From Euptelea pleiosperma (lineage: Eukaryota > Streptophyta > Magnoliopsida > Ranunculales > Eupteleaceae), in contig CM068542.1 of the NCBI GenBank assembly GCA_035048495.1, forward strand, positions 40,205,109 through 40,269,108: a stretch of 64,000 bases of DNA, given 5' to 3'. Under the pieces are notes generated by a model. It had not been told where the DNA came from and made no database searches. It worked only from the letters and a program-made list of their open reading frames with translations. Shown here in pieces: positions 10,791 to 21,408 of this stretch. Each line of letters opens with the position of its first letter. Positions within the stretch are counted from its first letter, which is position 1. The translations under genes and the position numbers were made by a program.

Positions 10791-11600
10791 TTTAAACTTA
10801 TAATCCTCTAGAATTTGGCTACCCAACACCAAATTACAATTTCAAGAATTACAAATTCAATTCCTGCTCAATTCGGGGTTCCCAAACAGGCCCTAAGTCT
10901 ATAATCATTTGTAGATATAGGCTACAAACCAACTTTTAACATTATTTAGAGAATGGTCAAATATAACAGCTTAGATCATTTGGATAGCAAGGGAATTAGT
11001 GAGGTCTACAATTAACTTAGAGAAGAATCCAAGATTTCGCGTGTGAACCATTCAATCAACAATAGTCAAATTCCATTACCTAATAGCTTACTTAGTGGAG
11101 AAGTGTGTAATTAAAAAAAAAAAGAAGATACACTTTTTAAGCATATCGAATTTTAAATGACCAAAATGATGAAATTATGAAATCTGATTAGCCGCGTGTG
11201 GAACTTTCTAGTTACAGTTGACATCGAGTTCCAAGGGGAGCGACTTCAGATTCGACAGCTGTTATTGGTTTTAGGGCTTACGGCTTTTATTAAAATTTGT
11301 TTTTAGATAAAATGGGAAAAAAAAAGTAGAAAATTTGAGAGTATGGGTTTTGGAGTTTTTTTTTTTGGAAAAATGGGAAAAAAAAAAGGATTTTTTCCCT
11401 TTTTCGACAATCTCTTGTTTTAGTTAACTACATACTTGTGTTGTGGTTTGTTTGTTTCTTATTTTTTTTTCGTCTGTGTGCATTTTTAATACAAAATACA
11501 CATATTTAGATTGTTTTAAATATTATTGTAAGCGAGGAGAATTTGAGGGTTTGGGTTTTGGGGTTTTTTTTGTTATTTTTGGTAAAAATTTAAAAAAAAG
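10791..11600. other. Intergenic, A/T-rich, no gene recognised
   Basis: A possible second, one-ended MITE terminus (CCCAAACAGGCCCTAA near 10890) is visible. The rest is poly-A/T tracts without coding potential. Confidence 0.35.
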
Positions 11601-11629
11601 TGTTCCCTTTTTGGGAATAGAATGAGTTT

Positions 11630-11880
11630 TGGTGGAGAAAAATTCAAATCATTCCGATATTCGTAACTTGGTTTACAATTTGAAGAATTATGGACCGTCT
11701 ATTTTTTTACAGATAACTTGAAACCCACATTTGATAGGGTTAGAAATTTCAGAATTGGCTGATTTTTTTTTGTCTTGGAGGAGATCATCCTCACCAAAAT
11801 CCAGCCATTGATTTATCTTGATGTGGGTACACCAAAATTGGTGAGAAATTTTGTGTCAAATTTGTGTCCCTTCATCCTGA
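11630..11880. repeat. Copy of the GAGGAGATCATCCTCACC repeat family
   Basis: Shares a run of similar sequence (AATCATTCCGATATTCGTAA, GAAGAATTATGGACCGTCTA, GAGGAGATCATCCTCACC) with the elements at about 36.97-37.29 and 41.55-41.95 kb. The 41.55 kb copy has clear inverted ends. This copy is incomplete. Confidence 0.55.
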
Positions 11881-12266
11881 CCCATGTATAAAAGTGTTTG
11901 GATTTCTAATTAGTAACTTTAAAGTAGGTTTTGTTTTTTTAAATTTGACTAACTATACCCATTGACCTTGATCTTTGTAAATAATTAATATTGTTTTAAC
12001 CCCGATAAGAAGAAAGCAATATGGGGAGAAGTGCGAGGTTTCATACTTATTATTAAAGCATAGCCACGTGGAAGCACGTTGTTAGTCTTTGACAAACAAA
12101 GTCTCGGCTAAAAATAGCTCTCTTCAGTCTTTTCGGGGAAAAACACGTCGAATAATGTAAATATCTTTTTGTCGCTTTCTATATTAGACAACCTACACCC
12201 ACAGCTGGCTGATGGTCACGTTTAATCTCCTTCTCTCCACGTAGCCACCGACACACTATCGATTCC

Positions 12267-12606
12267 GTCGGCAATTGGGGTGTTAGGTTGTAGCGCGATA
12301 AATCTACCGGGATAGATTATATCACTCTAGGAGCTATTTCATTGTTTGGCTTGCAAGGGATTATTGTATCCACCGACGCAGTTGGCAACTGGGGTGTTTG
12401 GTTGTAGCTATAAAACTACCGGGCTAGGCTTATATCACTCTAGGAGCTATTTCATTATTTGGCTTGCAAGGAATTATTGTAGCCGCCGACGCAGATGCAA
12501 TTGGCAACTGGGGTGTTTGGTTGTAGTGATAAACCTACCGGGCTTGGCTTATATCGCTCTAGGAGCAATTATTTCATTGTTCGGCTTGCAAGGGATTATA
12601 TCCGAT
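12267..12606. repeat. Three-unit tandem repeat, ~106-119 bp units
   Basis: Units start near 12267, 12379 and 12495. Each contains GGCAACTGGGGTGTTTGGTT (with variation), CTACCGGG, TATATCACTCTAGGAGC and GGCTTGCAAGGGATTAT. They differ at about 10% of positions. The plus-strand 91-codon ORF at 12346 lacks an ATG start and simply tracks the repeat. Downstream to 13005 I see nothing genic. Confidence 0.8.
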
Positions 12607-13005
12607 CAATGTAACAAGTGACAGTGGTTGTCTCTCCAGTTATACCTATTATAGGCTTCAATAAAGAAGGGCCGATATCTTATCTCTCAATTGGACGGTG
12701 GATCTCAGCCTCTCACCTCATTTTGGCAAATGTTTTGTACGGCACGGGCCACCACTACGATTTTTAGTTGTTTGGTGCAGATCAAACCGATGGTTAACCG
12801 CTACGATTTCTATTAAAACTAAAATGCTATCTACTCACACTTGCACTAGATCTTTTAACTTGCTTTCATATATTTATTTTCTAATATAAATTTATTTCAC
12901 AAAAAAGAAAATAAATAAAAAAGATTAAGAACAAGCGAAATTCTCTCGCTTATTCATAATAAAAATTACCAGAAAAAGAAATAAATAGAATAGGAAAAAT
13001 GGAAA
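12607..13005. other. Intergenic, includes the 3' flank of the membrane-protein gene
   Basis: AT-rich. The last ~100 bp are the 3'-UTR region of the minus-strand gene ending at 13006. No separate feature is supported. Confidence 0.4.
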
Positions 13006-14310
13006 TTAGCTCTTCTTGCCTTCCTCACCACCATCTCCTAAATACGCCTTCTTTCTCCTCTCAGCCCTTGCAAACAAACAAATCACAAGGAAACACGTGG
13101 CATAAATTGCATGGACCTTCCAATTAGTCTTGGGTGGTTGATACAACACCGCTCTATGAAACACGGCAACGTAATAATGTAAGCCCACAGAAAAGCCCAC
13201 GATAGTCTGGCCCAAGCCCAAAGCCTTCGAACCCAGCTCAGTCTCGGTCGAGAACACCAGAATCAGGTACATCAGCAGCAGTAACAGATAGAAAACGTAT
13301 GCAAGCGTCTGTAACACTTGCAAACAAACGTAGGTCGACTGCGACGTTGCGTAAAAGAACTTCAAGGGTTCGAGTCCCGTCACCAGCGAAGCCAAAGAGA
13401 GGATCGAGAAGTAGATTGACAAATAAACTTGAACGAAAATTAAGATTTTTTGGAGAGAGAAGTATGTTTTGATTCGGTTGAAGATGAGAGAGACGAGAAG
13501 TAGAGGGATGAAAATGAAGACGCAGGAGAGTATAGAAGCTATGGTGGGTGCGTACTTGTTACCCACTAAGGGCTTAAACCCTTCTGTGATTTCTTTGTTG
13601 GCTATGGTGATATAAGCTTTGGAGGTTGTTGAGATTCTCTCAAGATCTGGCAACAGTGTTTGATGGAATTTGGACGGTAGATCTCTGAATTCGGAGACTA
13701 AATCATCTTCGTCTTCGATGTCGTCGCTTTCCATCCAGTTGGGTTTTGTGGGTTTCTGGGTTTTTGTTTGCTTGGGTATTTTCTCTGTGGACTGGGTTTT
13801 GTAGTTGTCTGGGTTGATGAGTTTAAGCTCACTGGGTTTCTTGAGTTTTTTCTCTGTGGACTGGGTCTTGCTATCTGGGTTTTTGGGTTTCTTGTCTGTG
13901 AGTGTTTGGGATTGTTTGGTGATAATGGGTTGGGTTTTGTTCTTGGGTGTACTGGGTTTAGATAGATCTAAGGATTTCTTGATGGAAATTGAGTTGGATT
14001 TGGTGGAATTTGAGCTATTTGAGGTGGAATTAAGTTTCTTGAGAAGGGATTTGGAGAAGCTAGTGGTAGGTATTGTTTTTGTTGAATTGGTGGTGGGTTT
14101 GATGAGCTTGGTTTGGTTTTTGGTGGCTAAGTTGGTTTTTTTCTTGGGCTGCTCTTCTTCTATTTCTACTGCAAACATTCTCCTTCTACCCAGAAACTGT
14201 TTTCTCTGGGGTTGGGCTTCTGAGAAAGCACAAACAAGTACAGAAACAAAGAGAAATAAAACAAGGTACATAATTACTAAATTTCTAAAAGAGTATTGAA
14301 ACGAAGCCAT
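13006..14310 (-). CDS. Plant multi-pass membrane protein with signal peptide and Lys/Thr/Ser-rich lumenal spacer
   Basis: Intact single-exon ORF of 434 codons. I place the start at ATG 14310 (MASFQYSF); the frame can be extended eight codons further only from a TTG. Residues 10-30 form a hydrophobic signal peptide or anchor ending near AFSEAQPQ. Residues ~55-205 are a low-complexity Lys/Thr/Ser/Pro/Asn spacer, followed by an acidic patch (ESDDIEDEDDLVSEF) and a conserved-looking block, FRDLPSKFHQTLLPDLERIS. Five hydrophobic segments follow at about 256-277, 289-311, 325-353, 361-380 and 400-414, and the tail is basic then acidic (AERRKK...GEEGKKS). I recall similar uncharacterised plant transmembrane proteins but cannot assign a function. 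A TATA box and a CT-rich leader lie just upstream. The neighbours are all repeats. Confidence 0.85.
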   Translation of the reverse strand: MASFQYSFRNLVIMYLVLFLFVSVLVCAFSEAQPQRKQFLGRRRMFAVEIEEEQPKKKTNLATKNQTKLIKPTTNSTKTIPTTSFSKSLLKKLNSTSNSSNSTKSNSISIKKSLDLSKPSTPKNKTQPIITKQSQTLTDKKPKNPDSKTQSTEKKLKKPSELKLINPDNYKTQSTEKIPKQTKTQKPTKPNWMESDDIEDEDDLVSEFRDLPSKFHQTLLPDLERISTTSKAYITIANKEITEGFKPLVGNKYAPTIASILSCVFIFIPLLLVSLIFNRIKTYFSLQKILIFVQVYLSIYFSILSLASLVTGLEPLKFFYATSQSTYVCLQVLQTLAYVFYLLLLLMYLILVFSTETELGSKALGLGQTIVGFSVGLHYYVAVFHRAVLYQPPKTNWKVHAIYATCFLVICLFARAERRKKAYLGDGGEEGKKS

Positions 14311-14401
14311 TTGGGAATCTGGGTTTTGTTTCAAAGATACAGAAATGAGAACTAGAATTGAATCTGAGCTTCTGAGAGCGAAGAAAAAGAGGGGCTGGGG
14401 T

Positions 14402-14409
14402 TTATATGG
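14402..14409 (-). promoter_or_regulatory. TATA box of the membrane-protein gene
   Basis: Minus-strand CCATATAAACC lies about 95 bp upstream of the ATG at 14310. It is followed by a C/T-rich leader (CCCCTCTTTTTCTTCG), as is common for plant genes. Transcription would start around 14370-14380. Confidence 0.5.
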
Positions 14410-17400
14410 GGAGAAAGAGTGCAGTGGTGGGGAGATTTAATGGGGGAATAAAAGAAGATGAGGTCAGTCACATGGTGCAAGTAGACAAGAAGTAGAGGCC
14501 CCGGACGCGCTTTAACTGGTCCGGATGATCTACTACTCCTCTTACTGAAATTAATGAAGGAAGCAAGCTTGAAAATCACAGTGTCCCCTGACTGTTTTAA
14601 CAAGTACATATGTTAAAACATGGCCCACCAAATCATTGATCACAAATTCATCAGAGCGGATATCTCTGGCATGGGCCACACTCAAATACCGTGATCATCC
14701 TATGATCAAACTCTGATTGCCGACTTTTTTCTTGATCCGTTATTTAAAATTGACTAAGCAGCGTGTTCCACGTCAATGGTTGTGATGCATGGTGTCCACT
14801 GGAAAATACCCATGTTTGACTCTAATTCTTATTTGACTCCGGTATTTGACTCCAATACTAATGTCTGGGTCTGGGGGGGCCTCCATTGCCGTCCGATTCA
14901 TGATCTGGCAGTAATGCTGGAGTCGCAGTTCAGACCTACAGTTGAAATAGTTGACTTCAGTGTCACCATTTTTGTTTTCTCTTTCCCCTCAGGAAAAATA
15001 TAATGTGTGGGACCCACTATGAAACCGACAAAGGGAGGTCCGTGATTAAGGTAATAGGACCCACTTGTTAGTTAGGTGAAACTTAACACTAACATGGTGT
15101 GGGCCAACCACGCAACATGCTTTGTTTAGTTCTACATCGAAGTGGTGCTGAACCTGCAATCATCACAGTTTGGATGATGAATCGGACGGCAGTGAGGCCC
15201 AAATTGACTGTTTGAGATGCTGATTGAAACTTTCAATCTTGCAACAGCTTTACCAATAAATATCGTTAAAGGAGCATAATAACTAAGGTAGTCTAGACTC
15301 TAGATTGTTCCACTATAGCAGGCCCTAATAAGTCTACTGCTTTGTCGACAAAATCTATGGTGTTGAATTCCGTTGACCAGCTAATGAAGTAGCTCGCGAA
15401 ATACCAAATCATGTCTCCTTTATAAACATACCTACATGGCTTCAAAGGACATCTACAGTTCTACACAGAAATTGACCTTAACGGAACATGCTCTGCCACC
15501 GAGGAAATGCCAAAATGTCTGACACGTACATCAAGGCCTAAACTCAACCCACGTTAAACCCTTGGTTAGCTGGTTAAGGTAGTTAACAAAGGGTACGTGT
15601 CAAACATTTTGGGAGGGGACCTTCAAAGTTTGAAGGATCCGAGGACCAGCGAATTTTTTTCTCCTCTGCCACCTCTATTGTTCTTTTGGCCCATCTAGAT
15701 CTAGTGTAACAAATCTTCTTGTAATTTCGTGCCATTGATTTTAGCCGTTGGATTCAAGAATGTCTTTGGGTAAAAAATACAACTGCTATAATCATGAATC
15801 GAGCATTTTTTTTTTAGTGTGTATAGCCACCAATGGGTGGGCTATAATCATGTTCGGAACAGATTGTTTGCAAGTGTTTTCCTATAAGACTGACACCTTC
15901 TGATCTGTGAACTTCAATGTACGAAACTTCCCTTTCTAGAAAACATGTTTTGGAGGATATATGAAGTAGATACCGAGGCCATTAAAGCATGGTTCAAAGT
16001 CTCGTCTGGATCGGGATCGGAGCCCACCGATCCTATCCTAACAAGGCTCTGTCTCGCCCGAGATCACTGTTTTACGAAGGATTTTTTCACTTCGTCTGGG
16101 GTGAGAAGCCCGCCGATCCCGAGACTTTCATCCTTGCATTATAGAGAAAGGTCTCAACTACTTTCGACCTCATTTTATTAATAGTGGCATGTACCCATGT
16201 GATGACATGGATCACATGTTTTGGGGGCCACATGGAATGATCTTTATGGTTTTAGATCTATGCCTCCCAATGAGAGGTGTTTATTGGAGGGGCGCTGGAA
16301 AGCGCCCGTTTAGGTGAATTACCAGAGAACTAATTCGCCAATATCAACCCGACCTTGCGGTCTTTCTTGAGACTAAACAGTAACAGGTGAAAGCGTGGAC
16401 TGACGAGGTTACCCACTTGGATTCCATTGTATTCCCCCTAAGGTTACTCAGGTGGCCTGTGGGCCCACTGAAATAATCGGACGAAAAAAATGTGCGGTTT
16501 GAGGTCATTTTATTCAAGAGATCTACAGTGTACGAGGCAACAACTGCGTGGATCTTTTGAATCCAAAGGTGAATGGCGTCAAAGCTGATTTAAGCTCTTC
16601 CAGTAATGAAAAGTGGATTATAAGCTTTTGGACTATCAATTTTACAATTAACTTGAACTCTACATTTGATCGAATTACAATTTTCAAAATAGGGAATTCA
16701 CATAAAATCAGCCCTTGGATCATCTCCATGTGGGTCCACAATCATGTGCCATTTAGGGTTTGAAAAAGGTGTGTCAACCTATCTGGACCTATATATATGC
16801 ATCAAGCTATTTTGACAGGCCAAAATACAACACGCCCTTGTGGGGTCTACGTGAAAATGAGTTAAATGAAGATTTTGAATGAGGGATGATTTCCTCACCA
16901 TGGAGATCACATTCACAAAAAATCAACCCATTCCGAAACTTCTAACCCTATAAATATAGACATAGTTTGAAGTCTCAGCCAGGGTGAACAGGGGATTTGG
17001 ATCGGGATCGGAGCCCACCGATCTGATCCCAAAAATATCCCCTCGATAGCTGCTTCCCAAAGAAGTCTCACCTTGTCTCGAGCAAGATGCACCAATCCAG
17101 TTCTGAATTGGACCGATCCGGCCTCCGATCTTGAGTTTTCGAACCAGGCTAAAAGATGATAGAAATCACTTAGTTGAACACTCGAAACTCCTTTGAGAAA
17201 ACTTTGGCTGTCGTGTTGCAACTGCGAGGGTTAGGTCGCAGTGACCTCAACTTGAGGTGGGTCCACATCACTTTTGAAATATCTCCTCTTAATACATGTG
17301 GCCCCACTTCGACACGTGATTTTTGACTATTGGGACCACACTTTTTTGCAGTCTCATTTGCAACATATTGAATGGCGGAGCAGGATTCGTGCAGCCGACA

Positions 17401-17411
17401 CCATACCGCTG

Positions 17412-17414
<3 letters not shown>

Positions 17415-17445
<31 letters not shown>
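17415..17445. repeat. (GAT)n microsatellite
   Basis: About ten uninterrupted GAT trinucleotides. It inflates a short acidic plus-strand ORF that is otherwise unsupported. Confidence 0.9.
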
Positions 17446-17446
<1 letters not shown>

Positions 17447-17867
17447 TTTGCGATAGATTAAAATTTTCCCACTCAAATGGATGTTATCTTTCAAAACCAT
17501 TTACGTCATAGCCCTAATGGAACATATAATAGAATGCCACCTTAATGTTAACCCTTGGATATGGAGCATAATGACTTCATCAAAACGTGTAGGATGTCAT
17601 CAATCCCACATCCAAACACTGCCATTGCACTGATGGTTCTATCCGTAATCAGGTATTGGGTGTCAAATTGAGAAGTTGCAAACCAGGTTATCGATGTCCT
17701 ACCCGATTATTAATTGGGCTCCAAGGCATGGACTTGGACTTGACTAATTGGGTTCCGACCTATGGATTGGTTGGGTGCTCAAAAACCCACATCTGCTTTG
17801 AAATTTGTCAACATGGGTTCTAGTAGTTCACAGGTTTGAGTCCTTGGCAAAGTGTTGAGAGGGGGGT

Positions 17868-17975
17868 TGATGGAGTGTGTTGTTTGGCTGTGTGGTCAGC
17901 ACTCCACATCTGTTGGACCGTAGACCCTTTGATATACATTGATATGTCTTAGAGTAAAGTGGCTGTCAACAATTA
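17868..17975. repeat. Copy of the small element found in MFS copy-1 intron 2
   Basis: GTTGTTTGGCTGTGTGG, CAGCACTCC, TTTGATATACATTG and TTAGAGTAAAG occur in the same order as in the 127-bp insertion at 22051-22177. The ends here are not clear. Confidence 0.55.
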
Positions 17976-18352
17976 TATAGGGTCACATCATGGTAGATAA
18001 GGTCAAAACAATTTTAGTTAATTTTTTTATTTTTTAAAAATAACATCATAAAATATTTGATAACAGGACAAAATGGCAGACGATAAGTTTAATCCATTGT
18101 CAAATATTATTGGCTGCGAGTTAATCTCAGCCATTAATATGAAGCATAGTGGATCTTAGCCACTCTTTTTGGCGCGCACATGAGGAAGATATATTTTATT
18201 TCTTGGGGGATAAGAGGGGAAGAACTGACCGTGAACGGGAAGATCACATCTATCATTTACATTTATTAAGATAAGAGGGGTAACTAATGTGTCTTGTTAT
18301 ATAGACGAGAATCCAATGGTGGTTTTTCATTTTTTTTGCAGCGATGTAGAGT

Positions 18353-18912
18353 CTTAGAGCATCTCCAATGCTGTGCTATTCCACCGTGCTATTCGAAAAT
18401 TTAGCACGGCGGGTCAAAAACAGGTGCTCCAACGCTGTGCTATCTCAATGCTAAATTATAGCATATGCTATATCATGTGCTATATTTAGTATGACAGCTT
18501 TTTGGGTTTTGACTCTTTGGACCATTTACACATTTGGCTCTTGTACCCCAAATAATGCTCAATATCCTACGGCTAAAATCAGCATATGATTGGCTGATAA
18601 GCAGTCCATGTGTCACTTTTTTAGAGGATGCTGACCGTATGGATGTTTGGCCAATCCCTAGGTGGACCTACAAACCAAAAGTCAGCTTGATTAGTGATTT
18701 CAAACCTTTCGATGTTGAACCCCAATTATTGCTCAAATTTTCATGTTAAAATCAACGCATGAAAATGACTCCAATCCAAAATAGCATTGAGATATAGCAT
18801 TGCACCATTGGATGGAGCATGCCGTGCCAAAATAAGCAAAATGGCATTGTAGCTGTCTCAAAATATAGAATTGAGAGGGCCTTTTGGCATTCCAGCGTTG
18901 GAGATGCTCTTA
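18353..18912. mobile_element. MITE with GAGCATCTCCAA ends, carrying a nested fold-back fragment
   Basis: Left end CTTAGAGCATCTCCAATGC and right end GCGTTGGAGATGCTCTTAG are inverted copies, a terminus seen in many plant MITEs. The interior from about 18540 to 18760 is half of the GATGTTTGGCCAATCCC fold-back family, which looks inserted into or captured by the outer element. It has no coding potential and its superfamily is not certain. Confidence 0.6.
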
Positions 18913-19046
18913 GAGCGTTATCGTTATAAACCACGGTAAGTCTAACGATCTACCCTAGGAGTAATCTCAGCAGTTAGGAAATTTTGGTATTGATTTGCCA
19001 GCTTAATTATAAAGATTTGAGTACTGCATATTGAAGTTCATAACCA

Positions 19047-19315
19047 TGGTTTAAAAAACGGCCGTTATAACAGATTCGGACCTCCCCCGTTACGTTATGA
19101 ACTGTTAAAATGCCGAAAGAACAACGGCCGATATTTTTGTTATAACGGCTGTTATTTTATGTTATTTTTCCGTTAGAACGAAAATAATGACGGTTAATTT
19201 CTGGAACTTTTTGTGAAAAAATGACTGTTATTGCCCCTGAACGTTATGACAACGGAAAAACGGTAACACCCCCCCAGTCCATTATACCGTTATAACGGCC
19301 CCTTTTAAACCTTGG
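19047..19315. mobile_element. Mutator-like MITE, first of a same-target pair
   Basis: Starts TGGTTTAAAAAACGGCCGTT and ends GGCCCCTTTTAAACCTTGG, 269 bp. It is flanked on both sides by TCATAACCA (19038-19046 and 19316-19324), a perfect 9-bp duplication. Confidence 0.75.
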
Positions 19316-19324
19316 TCATAACCA

Positions 19325-19706
19325 TGGTTTTAAAAATGGCCGTTAGACGGTTTTAACGGCCGTTTAAACGGTAACACCCCAAGCCCGTTTCCGTAAAACC
19401 GTTTAAACACGTTTTATCAGTTTTGATGTTTTAACGGCCGTTAAAATCTTTTAAACGGCCGTTTAATTCTGAAAATTTTTGTGAAAAAAATGGCCGTTAA
19501 ATCTGTTTAATTCCATTTTTTTTTTAATTTTCAAATTTAAAAATTTGAATTTCAGCGCCATTTTTTCTGTTAAAATCGTTAAATTCCATTTTTTTTTTCA
19601 TTTTTGCCGCTGGGCGTTTCAATCCGTTTTAACGGCCGTTTAAACGGTTTAAACGGTAATGCCACCAGTCCGTTTAACTGTTAAAACGGCCTCCTTTAAA
19701 CCTTGG
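19325..19706. mobile_element. Mutator-like MITE, second of a same-target pair
   Basis: Starts TGGTTTTAAAAATGGCCGTT and ends GGCCTCCTTTAAACCTTGG, 382 bp. It is flanked by TCATAACCA (19316-19324) and TCATAACTA (19707-19715). It directly abuts the first copy, with only the shared 9 bp between them. Its interior belongs to the GTTTAAAC subtype, whereas the first copy is the GTTATAAC subtype. Confidence 0.75.
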
Positions 19707-20001
19707 TCATAACTACAATTAGGTCAATATGAGCTACTAGGCTAGGGTCCCAAGCTTTTACCAAAACATATTTGAGGTGCACATGGGCCACTCCATCCTT
19801 TGTTTCGAGCCCATATTGCTTTGGGCTTGGCTTGAGCTCTAGCATTTGAACGTTGGCCTGGGCCTAATTAAAAGGTACATCTAAATCAGCGGGCCCGGGT
19901 GTTGTTGGTCTTGGTCTTGGGCATTCATGAGCTTAGGTCTGGCCCAAAATAAAAGTGTTTGTGTGTGTGTGTGTGTGTGAAAGCAGGGGTTGGTATATCT
20001 G

Positions 20002-20180
20002 GACAAATTTAGTATGCAAACATTGTCAGTACTGTTGGATGTCCCTTGAAAAATGTGTTATTTCAATATTTTCAAAAAAAACATTTTATAAATTAAAAAC
20101 ACATTTTTCAATGAGCATTCAATGATGGATACAATGTTTCAACTTGTAAGTATGTAAGTGATTGCATACTAGACCGACCC
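20002..20180. mobile_element. 179-bp MITE with perfect 9-bp target duplication
   Basis: Flanked by GGTATATCT at 19993-20001 and 20181-20189. It begins GGACAAATTTAGTATGCAA and ends TTGCATACTAGACCGACCC, imperfect inverted ends. The duplicated MFS segment at about 26765 keeps the empty site (GGTATCTCTG). A second copy in opposite orientation lies at 28932-29140. An 8-9 bp duplication suggests a hAT- or Mutator-type mover. Confidence 0.75.
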
Positions 20181-20234
20181 GGTATATCTGCCTGTGACAG
20201 TTTCATACCCAGTTCCAGAGAGCTTGATTTCAGA

Positions 20235-20256
20235 TTTTTTATTTTTTTTTGATAAG
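20235..20256 (-). mobile_element. LINE tail-only insertion (22 bp)
   Basis: On the minus strand the insert reads CTTATC followed by an A-rich tail, the terminal bases of a plant LINE. It is flanked by an 11-bp target duplication TTGATTTCAGA (20224-20234, 20257-20267). The paralogous site at about 27176 has one uninterrupted copy. Confidence 0.7.
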
Positions 20257-20314
20257 TTGATTTCAGAAATTAGATTCAGGAGGAGGAGATTTGTCAGATA
20301 GAGAGAGAGAAACC

Positions 20315-20507
20315 ATGGAGACAGTTATTAGTTCCATCTCAACCGTTATTCTTCCGACTTCGTTCAGGAGTAAATATTCAAGAAGAAGTGTATATTTCTT
20401 CAAACCGTGAAAGCCAACTGTCAGACCTCGTTTCGCGGCAAAAATTCCTTGCAAGAACATTGAAGTTTATTTAGGACACCTGCGTACCCCTCCCCTTTTA
20501 ATTACTT
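20315..20507 (+). pseudogene. Decayed first exon, copy 1 (plus strand)
   Basis: ATG at 20315 opens METVISSISTVILPTSFRSK, a Ser/Thr/Arg-rich start resembling a plastid transit peptide, but meets a stop after about 31 codons. A good donor (ATTACTT|GTAAGT) follows at 20508. The same ATG, Arg-rich stretch and donor are kept in the second duplicated segment at 27236-27422, with shifted frames. This suggests a real exon that was duplicated and is now dead, or a non-coding exon. No downstream exon was recognised. Confidence 0.35.
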
Positions 20508-21408
20508 GTAAGTTTCTATGATTATGTTCCTCTATTCTTTGTTTTGAGGAATTTACAAGCTATTGTGAAAGCTATCTGTAAATTCTCACCTTAATTCAGT
20601 GACTTGTTCATTTTTTTTTTCTGATTTCTCTTTCGTTAAGATATTCTGGTTTCCTATACGAGAATCCATTGGTAGGATTATCAATCAGAGTCTTATCCCA
20701 ACAATTTGGGGTAATTTACACGAATCTTCTTACGACCACATTCTCTGTTTAAACACACTTCTTCAAATCTTTTCTCACTACCTAGATCCACGTTGTTTTA
20801 TTTCTAGATGGGTAAGCTAGGGTTAGGAAAAACTGATTACGATCGGCAGTATTTACATGCTGTTAGCTAGATGGTCATCTGCCCTATTTTGACTCCCTTG
20901 AGATATGAGCAACTTCCCAAAATATTTTGACTCCATGGTTTACTAGTTTGTTGGGCCGTAATATGTGTGCCTTTGTATTTCCATGTTTAATGAATCTGAT
21001 ATTTTGTGAAATTCCCACACAATCCAAATAAAACTGAGAATTTGAACTATACAAGAAGCTGAACAATCTGAAACCATACACTGATAACAAGATTAACATT
21101 ACAAGAAGAAGATACCAGTTGCTAAGATACAGAACCAACTTTCCATTGATCGCACAATAAATTGATCTGCACAACCCTCAAATGGATAAATCATCAGTTT
21201 CAGTAATTTTCATGTGAGTGGATCGAAACAGTGACAATTGAAAACCCATCAGTTTATTTTGATTCAAAGGTTACACAAAGCCGTCTGAAGCACACACCGA
21301 TCTGAAAAAGGCTGGTTTCAATGATCAGAAGAATTTTCTTCATATTTGAATTGGATGGATGGAGGATACCCAATTGGCAATACAACCAACTTCTGCTTGT
21401 TGGGGTTA
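20508..21408. other. Intergenic segment of duplicated block 1
   Basis: Sequence shared with about 27423-28186 and 29339-29813 in the second block. It contains a CCAACAATTTGGGGTAATTT motif reminiscent of dispersed plant repeats. The right part is the 3' flank of the minus-strand MFS gene. No separate gene is supported. Confidence 0.45.

Larger units (their letters stand above)
14420..18352. other. Intergenic, no gene recognised
   Basis: Nearly 4 kb without a supported gene. Short ORFs (60-102 codons) overlap on both strands and lack domains. Two segments, about 15.98-16.15 kb and 16.97-17.15 kb, share GGATCGGGATCGGAGCCCACC. The second looks like an inverted or diverged copy, suggesting an old repeat. 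Confidence 0.4.

Noticed and set aside
12346..12621. 91-codon frame across the 12.3 kb repeats
   Set aside because: It begins at TTG, not ATG, and exists only because the tandem units happen to lack stops.
14311..14334. Eight-codon upstream extension of the membrane protein
   Set aside because: It starts with TTG. ATG 14310 is followed directly by the signal peptide.
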